31,723 nucleotides of DNA from an uncultured Clostridia bacterium (GTDB taxonomy: Bacteria > Bacillota > Clostridia > Christensenellales > Borkfalkiaceae): the NCBI GenBank assembly GCA_934271735.1, contig CAKQSB010000020.1, forward strand, positions 1 to 31,723, in the 5' to 3' direction. The translations under genes and the position numbers were made by a program. The notes below the pieces were generated by a model. That model worked only from the letters and a program-made list of their open reading frames with translations, was not told the origin of the DNA and did not search any database. This document shows positions 25,227 to 31,723 of the stretch, piece after piece (positions within the stretch are counted from its first letter, which is position 1; every line of letters starts with the position of its first letter).

Positions 25227-26207
25227 TTAAAATTCTCCTTTTGCGATAGATAACGCCGCGTAATCTCCTATATTTTCGCCAAGACCCGCAGGAACGATTT
25301 CAACGTCGTTTAAACTGAAGGAAAGACATTCCTTTTTCATAACCCTTTTTGCGTGCGGCAACAAAAGGTCGTTCGCGCGCATGAAAACTCCGCCGATAAC
25401 GATTTTTTGCGGATTAAGAAGATCAACGAGAATTGCAATCGACCGCCCGAGCATCTCTCCGCTCTTTTTGTAAACGGCTTTGCAAAATTCGTTGCCGCTA
25501 CGGGCATATTCCGCCATATTTTTAGCGGAAATATTCTTCTCACCGCCGATTTTATCGATAAATTCGTTATATTCAGTCTTTAAACTGCTCTTTTTGCCCA
25601 TAATCAAGGCAAGCCGCACCATTCCGCTGCCGCTGCAATAACCCTCGCACGAGCCTTTTTTTCTGTATCCTTCGGGACCGCGATCGGTAAGCCTGATATG
25701 TCCGATTTCTCCCGCGTTGTCGGTCGTTCCGCCGTAAAGCCTGCCGCCGAGAATGAGCCCCGCGCCGAAACCCGTACCAAAGGTCAGAAAAACCATATTT
25801 TCAGCGCCTCTCCCCGCGCCGAATTTCCATTCCGCAACGGCGCATGCGTTCGCGTCGTTCTGAAGATTGGTTTTTATATTGAATTTACCCTCAAAATACT
25901 CAACAACATTTATATTATCCCAAAGCGGAAGGCTGGGCGGAGACATTATAACGCCCCTTTTGCTGTCCAGAGGTCCGCCGCAACTTATGCCGATACCGCT
26001 GATATTATAGTCCTTCAATGTTTTTTCGATAAACCCCGAAAACCTGTCGAGAATAACCTCCGGTTTCTGCCCCGCGGTTGAAAATTCTACCTTTTTTAAA
26101 ATTTCAAGCCCATCGTTTGCGGCAATTTTTCCTATCGTCTGCGCGCATTTAGTCCCGCCGATATCGAGCCCGATATAATAATTAAACTTTGAATCCTTTT
26201 CTTTCAT
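25227..26207 (-). CDS. ROK-family sugar kinase
   Basis: 326 residues from the ATG at 26207, chosen over the upstream in-frame start at 26264 because it has an AAAGGTGA ribosome binding site and because 26264 overlaps the promoter. The phosphate-binding motif DIGGTK (15-20), NDANACAVAE with the catalytic D118, GFGAGLILGG, and GEIGHI (166-171) identify a ROK kinase. The zinc motif CxCGxxGCxE is degenerate: H170 and C187 remain, while the first two cysteines are replaced by EGYRK. No DNA-binding domain, so a kinase and not a repressor. It likely phosphorylates glucose, mannose or another hexose released by the GH3 and GH2 enzymes. Confidence 0.85.
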   Translation of the reverse strand: MKEKDSKFNYYIGLDIGGTKCAQTIGKIAANDGLEILKKVEFSTAGQKPEVILDRFSGFIEKTLKDYNISGIGISCGGPLDSKRGVIMSPPSLPLWDNINVVEYFEGKFNIKTNLQNDANACAVAEWKFGAGRGAENMVFLTFGTGFGAGLILGGRLYGGTTDNAGEIGHIRLTDRGPEGYRKKGSCEGYCSGSGMVRLALIMGKKSSLKTEYNEFIDKIGGEKNISAKNMAEYARSGNEFCKAVYKKSGEMLGRSIAILVDLLNPQKIVIGGVFMRANDLLLPHAKRVMKKECLSFSLNDVEIVPAGLGENIGDYAALSIAKGEF

Positions 26208-26235
26208 ACTCACCTTTAAGCTTGTCATTGATATC

Positions 26236-26264
26236 ATTATAACACCCGAACGGATATTTTTCAA
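26236..26264 (-). promoter_or_regulatory. Promoter of the ROK-SIS operon
   Basis: On the minus strand TTGAAA (26259-26264) and TATAAT (26236-26241) are exactly 17 bases apart; the ATG at 26207 follows after a short leader with an AAAGGTGA site. Confidence 0.8.
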
Positions 26265-26310
26265 ACATTTTACGGTAAAAAATTACTTATATACGTTTAA
26301 TTTTAAGTAA

Positions 26311-26364
26311 GGTGATTGCGTTCAAATTCGGGCTTGCCTTGTCGACAACCAGAACGCAATCACC
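26311..26364. repeat. Perfect inverted repeat downstream of the integrase
   Basis: GGTGATTGCGTTC (26311-26323) and GAACGCAATCACC (26352-26364) are a perfect 13-base pair of arms; the 28-base loop contains the palindrome TTGTCGACAA. No T run follows on either side, so it is not a standard terminator. The rest of 26265-26530 shows no convincing gene; an 88-codon plus-strand frame from 26400 runs antisense into the integrase end. Confidence 0.6.
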
Positions 26365-26530
26365 TGCGGCTAAAAACCATCTACTCAAAGAAAACCATTA
26401 TGCGTTCCGATTTTCGCAATTCTAAGGTCGGCGATTTCAATTTGTCTGTGGAAAACGTTGATTTTAATTCAAATGTAACTAAGGCATTGGAGCACTACTT
26501 TAATTTTTGCACACGAAATGAAGTCTTGTT

Positions 26531-27423
26531 CTACACTTTAGATTTTAGAACATATCTATTCAGCGTTACTGTAGCGTTTTTATGCCCCAATATCTCCGCC
26601 AATGTTTTCACGTCCATTCCGCATTCCAAAGCGCGTGTAGCAAACGTATGCCGAAGTGAGTGAAAACCTTTACGTTCGATATGCAAACGCTTTTGCAGAA
26701 GTTCAAAGGTTCTCTGATAAGATCGCACCGTAGGCGGTTCTCCCTTTTCCGATTCCACAACATATTCCGAAATGCTTTTCCTTTTATACTCTTTCAGAAC
26801 GGGAATCAACTGCTTCGGAAGCGGAATCATTCTTTTGGAAGAAGTTGTTTTCGGCAAGTCCGTAATCCGGCAAAGATTCCCTTTTTCATCTCGTCCGTCG
26901 TGGCAAGTTTTGTTCACCGCAAGCGTTCCTTTCGTGAAATCAATATCTGCCCAAGTAAGCGCAAGCAATTCTCCGATTCTGAGTCCCGAATAAAGACAAA
27001 TCACGATCCCGATGAATTTCCGTTTCTTACTCGATAACGCCGCCTGCTCTATCTTCTTCTGTTCGGCAAGCGAAAAACAGGATACTTCTTTCTCTTTCGT
27101 TTTCGGTCGTCTGATTTTATCAGCCGTGTACTCTTTCAGTTCTCCGAGCGTATATGCAAGTTTCAAAGAGTTCTGAATCACCGTAATAATCCCGTTTACG
27201 GAATTAGCCGCCAATCCCTTTCCGGTTGTCAGATTGCCCGACTGCATAAGTTCGGTGATATACTTCTGTATGACGATGGGCGACAGTTCTTCAAGCTCGT
27301 ATTCGCCCAACTTTACCTTCAAGTGCTTTTCGATAATCTCCGAATATCTTTCGCACGTTTTCGTTTTAGACGAAGGCTCTATGTAATTCGCAAACCATAC
27401 GTCCAACCATTCTTTGTATTTCA
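26531..27423 (-). CDS. Tyrosine recombinase (integrase) of the tRNA-Asn island
   Basis: 297 residues from the ATG at 27423, which has an AAAGGAG ribosome binding site; a longer frame to 27469 is not supported. The N-terminal SAM-like domain (1-105) binds core DNA; the catalytic domain shows R149 (SGLRIGE), K192, H255 and R258 (HSLRHTFA), H281 (LGHKN) and the nucleophile Y291 (NRYV). This is a complete set, so the enzyme should be active. It is of the phage/ICE-type Firmicutes integrases that use tRNA 3' ends. Its upstream sequence is near-identical to 1-440, but unlike copy A it no longer borders tRNA sequence. Confidence 0.92.
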
Positions 27424-27745
27424 TTGAAAACTCCTTTCGATTTACTGTTATTATTATAATTTTTCTCACCGTAAATAGGAAATCACCCCTCGAAACGGCA
27501 TAAAAAAAGAGAACATTTATCCTTGTTCTCTCTTAAAAGATTTGTATTAAATTGTAGGTGTCAGGCGGGGATTAAAACGAAATCGTCAGTTCAAGTCCTG
27601 TTTTTCAAAAAACAGGTCAAAATGCAGCTCCCAAATTCAAATATTCCGCGAAGGGCGCGAACCACAAGATACGGTAACAAAAAAGCACAAGACCTACTAA
27701 ATCTTGTGCTTTTATGTTTTGTAGCTTTTTCGTACTACAAAGATG
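27309..27745. repeat. Element-end repeat, copy C
   Basis: Same orientation and about 97% identical to 1-440 by eye. It includes the integrase N-terminus, the noncoding tail, the terminator hairpin CACAAGA/TCTTGTG (27686-27709) and the GTAGC...CTAC end. Bases 27424-27818 contain no gene beyond this repeat and the tail of the methyltransferase operon. After CAAAGATG the sequence leaves the repeat, where copy A has tRNA-Asn. Confidence 0.9.
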
Positions 27746-27818
27746 CGTGTGTACGACAAAATCTCGTTTTTCGGGCGATTTTCGATAGTGTGTCGGATGA
27801 TAAGTATTTTTTTATTCC

Positions 27819-29036
27819 TTATTTTTTAAATAGCAATCTATACAGTGCCTCTGCTAATTTTTTGGAAAAAATAGGTGGAACCGCATTCCCTATCATTTTG
27901 TATGCATCCGCCTGCGTACCAACGAATTCATAATCGTCAGGAAAACCTTGAAGGCGCGCTGCTTCACGTACAGTAATACTTCTCGCCTGCTGTGCGTCTG
28001 GATGGATATGACGCAATCCGTCTTTAAAAAGATGTGCAGGAATCAAATTACTCTGCTCATCCCAACGGAGAACATAGTATTTGTGTATATTGGATTCATG
28101 TCCTGTTATTTCTGTATATAATTGTTTCAATGATGCCGTGGATACATATTTTTTTTCGCCAGATGAAATATCATTTGCAAGCAATCTGAAAATTTTCTGA
28201 TCCCGTTTGTTATGCCACCTTGAAGCATGATTGGATGGTGAATCTTTCGGTATTGTGTGTGAATACCTTTTCCCATTAAATATAAAATCTGCAGTGGGGT
28301 ATAACGCTGGCAAATCACCAATCGCATCACGAACAGTGGCCTTTTTTTTAACTTTGAAAGAAGGTAGAACTTTCAGATAAAAATCATTAATAATTTGATA
28401 GGCATGTTCACCATATTCATCTTTACTTAAGCCAAGGATAATTATACGACTTCTTTTCTGTGGAACCCCGTACTCTGTGAAATCAATTATTGCTTTTGAT
28501 AAATCGTTTAAAACAACATAACCGGCTTCGTCAAATGTTTTTTTTATGACGTCTATAATTGGTTTCCCTGTCGGTTTTGCGCTAAGAATACCCGGCACAT
28601 TTTCAAACACAAAGGCTTTTGGCTTATAATGCTTGAGAACTTTTACATAGCTTTCAAAAAGAAAATTACGATAATCATCTTTCATCCCATGTTCATCACG
28701 AATTCTCCCCGCAACGGAATATGCTTGACAAGGCGGACCGCCAATTATCAAGTCAAGTTTTTTGTTTTTAATACAAGAATCCAAGCCTAATGACTTGCCA
28801 TATTCAGCATCATTCCAACCATAGAATAATTCATCTGTTCTTTGAATATCAAAACGAAACACCCGTCTGTTAGCATCCGTATAATTCCATTTTTCTTTTA
28901 AATGTTTTTCTAAATTTACACCAGGAGCTTTTTCCCACTCTACACATGCCAATGTGTTATAGTGTCCCGACATCTCAAATCCTTCACACAACCCGCCGCA
29001 TCCTGCAAAAAGGTCAATTGTGTTAATTTTTTTCAT
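27819..29036 (-). CDS. DNA (cytosine-5) methyltransferase, second of the pair
   Basis: 405 residues. C5-methyltransferase motif I DLFAGCGG (8-15), motif IV GGPPCQAYS with catalytic C103, motif VI ENVPG (145-149), motif VIII-like QKRSRIIILG, and motifs IX-X REAARLQGFPDDY plus IGNAVPP. The target-recognition region lies roughly between 240 and 350. It overlaps the first methyltransferase gene by 14 bases and ends the cassette. Two C5 enzymes with one nuclease suggest an asymmetric recognition sequence, one enzyme for each strand; sequence specificity cannot be read. Confidence 0.92.
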   Translation of the reverse strand: MKKINTIDLFAGCGGLCEGFEMSGHYNTLACVEWEKAPGVNLEKHLKEKWNYTDANRRVFRFDIQRTDELFYGWNDAEYGKSLGLDSCIKNKKLDLIIGGPPCQAYSVAGRIRDEHGMKDDYRNFLFESYVKVLKHYKPKAFVFENVPGILSAKPTGKPIIDVIKKTFDEAGYVVLNDLSKAIIDFTEYGVPQKRSRIIILGLSKDEYGEHAYQIINDFYLKVLPSFKVKKKATVRDAIGDLPALYPTADFIFNGKRYSHTIPKDSPSNHASRWHNKRDQKIFRLLANDISSGEKKYVSTASLKQLYTEITGHESNIHKYYVLRWDEQSNLIPAHLFKDGLRHIHPDAQQARSITVREAARLQGFPDDYEFVGTQADAYKMIGNAVPPIFSKKLAEALYRLLFKK

Positions 29037-30099
29037 TATTATCTCCTATAATTGCAAGCAATTCTTTTCCAAGAGCATATCCCAGAAGCGGCGGAACAGC
29101 ATTCCCTACCTGTCTATCCTGTTTTGTTCTTGTTCCGGTAAACACAAAATTGTCAGGAAATGATTGAATACGGGCACTCTCTCTTACTGTCGGAACACGA
29201 TTAAACTCATAGTGAAAAAGATTCCTATGACCTGTATCAACCGTACGTGCAGGAGCGTTGCCATCTAATCTTGTCCATGCCATGTGGAAAGTTCGGCTTT
29301 CACCAACACCTGTTGGCAAATCTTTATAGTTCCCGCCTTCAGGCACGAGAGCAATTGTTTCGATTACAAAATCTTTGTGGGCGGTTGCCACATGATTATA
29401 TAGCACATCACAATCGCCCCGCATAATCTTTTGATATTCTGTCAACGCAGGACCACTGTATTTATCTTCATTAAGACCAAGCCCATTGATTCTGGTCGGA
29501 AGATCGGAAACAGCATCTCTGCATGTACGATACGGCTTATCTGTCCCTGGCCCAAATTGAGGCTTTGGAAAATGTGGTTGCCCAATATCTCTACGAACTC
29601 CCATAAATATAAGGCGCTTTCGCATTTGGGGAACACCGTAATCACATGCTTTTAAAATTTTGCACTCAACATTGTAGCCCATAGAACTAAAACGTCTGAT
29701 AATTTCGTCTTTTATTTGACCACTATATAATGTAGCCATTCCAGGGACATTTTCGATTATAAAACCCTTTGGTTTATATTGTTTGACCATTTCCAATACA
29801 GCTAAATATAATGTGTTTCGCTTGTCATCAAAGTTTCTCGGTCCCGTGAGAGAAAAACCTTGACACGGCGGGCCTGCAATAATTACATCGATAGAGCGTT
29901 CTCCCGCAATATTCTTAATTTTATCAAATGTTTCTTGCTGAGAAAGGTCTTCATCTAATGCAACTGCACCATTATGATTTAGGGCGAAAGTATTCAATGC
30001 GTCTTTATCATTGTCTACTCCTACAATTATTTTAAAACCAGCGTCCATAAATCCTTTAGAAAGACCGCCTGCTCCACAAAACAAATCTATCGCATTCAT
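29023..30099 (-). CDS. DNA (cytosine-5) methyltransferase, first of the pair
   Basis: 358 residues with motif I DLFCGAGG (5-12), motif IV AGPPCQGFS with catalytic C79, motif VI ENVPG (116-120), motif VIII QMRKRLIFMG, motif IX RESARIQSFPDNF and motif X QVGNAVPP. It is not a close copy of its neighbour, so the two probably have different targets or strands. It starts 16 bases after the nuclease gene with a GAGGGG ribosome binding site. Codon use is more AT-rich than in the glycan operon, fitting a separately acquired cassette. Confidence 0.92.
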   Translation of the reverse strand: MNAIDLFCGAGGLSKGFMDAGFKIIVGVDNDKDALNTFALNHNGAVALDEDLSQQETFDKIKNIAGERSIDVIIAGPPCQGFSLTGPRNFDDKRNTLYLAVLEMVKQYKPKGFIIENVPGMATLYSGQIKDEIIRRFSSMGYNVECKILKACDYGVPQMRKRLIFMGVRRDIGQPHFPKPQFGPGTDKPYRTCRDAVSDLPTRINGLGLNEDKYSGPALTEYQKIMRGDCDVLYNHVATAHKDFVIETIALVPEGGNYKDLPTGVGESRTFHMAWTRLDGNAPARTVDTGHRNLFHYEFNRVPTVRESARIQSFPDNFVFTGTRTKQDRQVGNAVPPLLGYALGKELLAIIGDNNEKN

Positions 30100-30115
30100 T
30101 TTAATCTTATTCCCC

Positions 30116-31105
30116 TCAGAGTCTTCCCGTGGTTAAAAATAGTCCGTAAACAGATTCGCGGTGGTACCTAATATTCTCGACATCAGGAATAAAAAATGAA
30201 TTTGCCGGAATTCTTATCCTTTGATTATCAAAAGCCCGTAAATAATCGCTTTCTATTTGCGGATGAACTTTAATTTTATAATCGTCTGTTAGTGTAAAAA
30301 ATCCTTTATCAAAAGCCCAATGGAGATCACGGCACAGCGCCAATCCATTGTTTGGCAAATATAATCCGCCATGACTTTTTGGTTTAATATGTGCTGCCTC
30401 CAAATTACTAAAGCCCTGATATTTGATAACTGTACCGGTGATTGCACATAAATTTCCATACCCTGTCATCACAAAATCTCTAAATGTGACAGCATTAAAA
30501 AGATTTGCTATATCAGCTGTTGGCGTTTTTTCAATTCTGTCTGTAACAGAATTATCAATAACGGCGATCGTATTTTGCTGTGCCAATACTGCTCTAGCAC
30601 GAATTTCAAAATCAACTAATGTGCCATTAAAAATGCCATAGCCACCTTTTATCGGATAATTCTCAATTATTTGATTCAATTCTCGATAATATGCAGAGTT
30701 ATCATTATGAACCAGATCTAAAAGATAAACGCACTGCGTCATTCCCTCTTCAGTCATATCCTCTTTTCGAAAAACAGCTATATCATTTTCCAAAAATCTG
30801 AGTTCATCACCTTCAAGTGATTTATTTAAGTAAATTCTATATTCATTCCTAGGGTGTACAGCTGTTGAGCCATGATACTTATCATTGTGATATACATAAT
30901 TGCAATATACTTTTTCACCTGAATAAAGCGGAATAATAGGAAGAAGAGCACAATCATTTAATTGTGTGGTAGACAATGGAGGAAAAAACGAAAGCACGTT
31001 TTCGTTCATTGATGTCAATAAGTATCGTCCGCGATTCGGACGCCCATCTTGTCCTATACTTCCAAGCTCCTGATGTCCGCACTTTTTTAGATAGTATGTA
31101 CTCAT
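30116..31105 (-). CDS. HNH restriction endonuclease of the R-M cassette
   Basis: 329 residues. The C-terminal third is an HNH_2-type nuclease: CAITGT (220-225), LEAAHIKPKSHGG (235-247) with H239, NNGLALCRDLHWAFDKGFF (252-270). The N-terminal 200 residues are not recognised and probably hold the DNA-recognition domain. The position between a control protein and two methyltransferases makes it the cognate restriction enzyme. Its ATG lies 2 bases past the end of the control gene, with a GGAGGG site inside that gene's last codons, so restriction follows control-protein translation. Confidence 0.85.
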   Translation of the reverse strand: MSTYYLKKCGHQELGSIGQDGRPNRGRYLLTSMNENVLSFFPPLSTTQLNDCALLPIIPLYSGEKVYCNYVYHNDKYHGSTAVHPRNEYRIYLNKSLEGDELRFLENDIAVFRKEDMTEEGMTQCVYLLDLVHNDNSAYYRELNQIIENYPIKGGYGIFNGTLVDFEIRARAVLAQQNTIAVIDNSVTDRIEKTPTADIANLFNAVTFRDFVMTGYGNLCAITGTVIKYQGFSNLEAAHIKPKSHGGLYLPNNGLALCRDLHWAFDKGFFTLTDDYKIKVHPQIESDYLRAFDNQRIRIPANSFFIPDVENIRYHRESVYGLFLTTGRL

Positions 31106-31107
31106 GA

Positions 31108-31317
31108 TTATCCCTCCATTTCTTTATAAATGTCAAATTCAAAATTATGATTTTTACAAAATTCGTTTATCAATTTCATTGTTTTGTAAGTTGGTTTCGT
31201 CTTCCCAGATTCCCATCTGTTCACGGTAGCAAATGATACTCCCAATTCTTTTGCGAATGTTTCTTGTGAAAAGAAACATTTTTGGCGTATCGCTCTGATA
31301 TTTTCACTAAAACTCAT
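31108..31317 (-). CDS. Xre-type control protein of the R-M cassette
   Basis: 69 residues, one helix-turn-helix of the Xre/Cro type: IRAIRQKCFFSQETFAKELG then VSFATVNRWESGKTKP. The small size and position before a restriction nuclease match controller (C) proteins, which delay nuclease production until methylation is in place. The promoter carries an inverted repeat over the -10, the expected binding site. An unusual point is that both methyltransferases lie downstream of the nuclease in the same operon, so timing must come from elsewhere, such as a second promoter. Confidence 0.8.
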   Translation of the reverse strand: MSFSENIRAIRQKCFFSQETFAKELGVSFATVNRWESGKTKPTYKTMKLINEFCKNHNFEFDIYKEMEG

Positions 31318-31340
31318 GTCAAGACTCCCTTAACTGCATA

Positions 31341-31380
31341 GTTATAACATTATTATAACACAATCCATCAAATTAGTCAA
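31341..31380 (-). promoter_or_regulatory. R-M cassette promoter with overlapping operator
   Basis: On the minus strand TTGACT (31375-31380) and TATAAT (31352-31357) are 17 bases apart. GTTATAA-TAATG-TTATAAC (31341-31359), a perfect 7-base inverted repeat, covers the -10 and start region: a repressor-type site for the Xre protein. Confidence 0.8.
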
Positions 31381-31450
31381 TGCTATACTTTTAACTTTTT
31401 TCAACTATCGTCGCTATTGCTTTTTCGGTTTTCATTATTACGTTCAAGTC

Positions 31451-31478
31451 CTGTTGGACGGTGCTTATCGTCCGACAG
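31451..31478. repeat. Inverted repeat in the island end
   Basis: CTGTTGGACG and CGTCCGACAG pair with one wobble around an 8-base loop. It lies in the gene-free stretch 31381-31646 between the R-M cassette and tRNA-Asn; no gene is seen there. Confidence 0.5.
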
Positions 31479-31573
31479 ACTTCAAGTGCGCTGAAATGCT
31501 TTTTTGAGAAAAGGAAAAGACCGAGCAACTGCTATTTCGTTACTCGGTTTGGTGATTTGCTATGAAATTGCTC

Positions 31574-31641
31574 AAAAAGGGGCGAAAATGCCCCTAAAAA
31601 TGCAAAAATGATGGTCTATAAGAAAAGACTTATAGACCATC
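31574..31641 (-). terminator. Tandem terminators downstream of tRNA-Asn
   Basis: Reading minus from the tRNA, the first hairpin has perfect 12-base arms (ATGGTCTATAAG, 31611-31622, with 31629-31640) and a T run; the second is AGGGGC-ATTTTC-GCCCCT (31578-31595) followed by TTTTT. The tRNA transcript should end here. Confidence 0.75.
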
Positions 31642-31646
31642 ACACT

Positions 31647-31721
31647 TGGCTCCCCGAGTAGGGTTTGAACCTACGACCCTCCGGTTAACAGCCGGATGCT
31701 CTGCCGCTGAGCTATCGAGGA
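31647..31721 (-). tRNA. tRNA-Asn (anticodon GTT)
   Basis: 75 bases including an encoded CCA. The acceptor stem is TCCTCGA with TCGGGGA, the D arm AGCTCAGCGGCAGAGC, the anticodon arm CCGGCTGTTAACCGG with GTT, and the T arm GTAGGTTCAAACCCTAC. All stems pair. It is intact and functional in appearance, and its 3' 56 bases are duplicated at 439-494, so it is the integration target of the island. Confidence 0.95.
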
Positions 31722-31723
31722 AT

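Noticed and set aside
26400..26663. Small plus-strand gene (MRSDFRNSKVGDF...) beside the integrase.
   Set aside because: Half of it is antisense to the integrase C-terminus, no family is recognised, and no ribosome binding site is evident.
283..31455. The 14-base string GTTCAAGTCCTGTT, like a tRNA T arm, occurs at 283-296, 27589-27602 and 31442-31455.
   Set aside because: The first two are the same repeat (copies A and C). A 14-base match to a third place is expected by chance in a 31-kb window, and no tRNA structure surrounds any of them.

Overview
The window looks like a genomic island from a gut-type, low-to-moderate GC member of the Clostridia (Bacillota). Three things point there: GGAGG-type ribosome binding sites, canonical TTGACA-17-TATAAT promoters, and Gram-positive lipoprotein signals in a polysaccharide-utilisation operon that has permeases but no SusC/SusD. 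A species cannot be named from the sequence. The host anchor is an intact tRNA-Asn(GTT) at the right edge (31647-31721, minus strand). A 56-bp copy of its 3' end lies at 439-494, so 495-31646 reads as material integrated at the 3' end of tRNA-Asn. A further element abuts the fragment on the left: the start of its integrase and its end sequence fill 1-438.

Region by region. 1-494: integrase start, element end and tRNA fragment. 639-3348: a defence-type cassette on the minus strand, made of a winged-helix protein, an AbiEii-like nucleotidyltransferase and a DUF2806-like gene broken by a one-base frameshift. 3420-4979: no intact gene, but unusually structured. It holds a promoter-driven small RNA of two hairpin repeats plus a terminator, reminiscent of type III antitoxin RNAs, then two adjacent long imperfect palindromes, a gene remnant and a diverged copy of the element end. 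4980-23300: a nine-gene minus-strand operon for glycan capture, uptake and breakdown. 23610-24494: a divergent AraC-type regulator that appears to be read from a leaderless mRNA. 24586-26207: a SIS-domain isomerase and a ROK sugar kinase. 26531-27745: an intact tyrosine integrase and a near-identical copy of the left-edge sequence. 27819-31317: a restriction-modification cassette (control protein, HNH nuclease, two C5-cytosine methyltransferases).

The glycan operon reads in transcription order: a 958-residue repeat lipoprotein, a solute-binding lipoprotein, two ABC permeases, a 1152-residue secreted Ig/lectin-like protein, a DUF4838 lipoprotein, an ADP-ribosylglycohydrolase-like protein, a GH3 beta-glycosidase and a GH2 beta-mannosidase-like enzyme. 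Surface proteins would bind and perhaps trim the glycan, the transporter would import oligosaccharides using an ATPase encoded elsewhere, and the cytoplasmic GH3 and GH2 enzymes would release sugars for the ROK kinase. A beta-mannoside or mixed beta-glucan/mannan substrate is an inference from the two hydrolases. Tight spacing or overlap from the second permease onward supports co-transcription. The AraC protein is the likely regulator because the operon promoter has a good -10 and no recognisable -35.

The most novel-looking parts are the structured RNA beside the defence cassette (3662-3801), the twin palindromes (4325-4546), the uncharacterised surface proteins of the operon (13176-16634 and 20424-23300), and the repeated use of one integrase/element-end module to build a layered island at tRNA-Asn.
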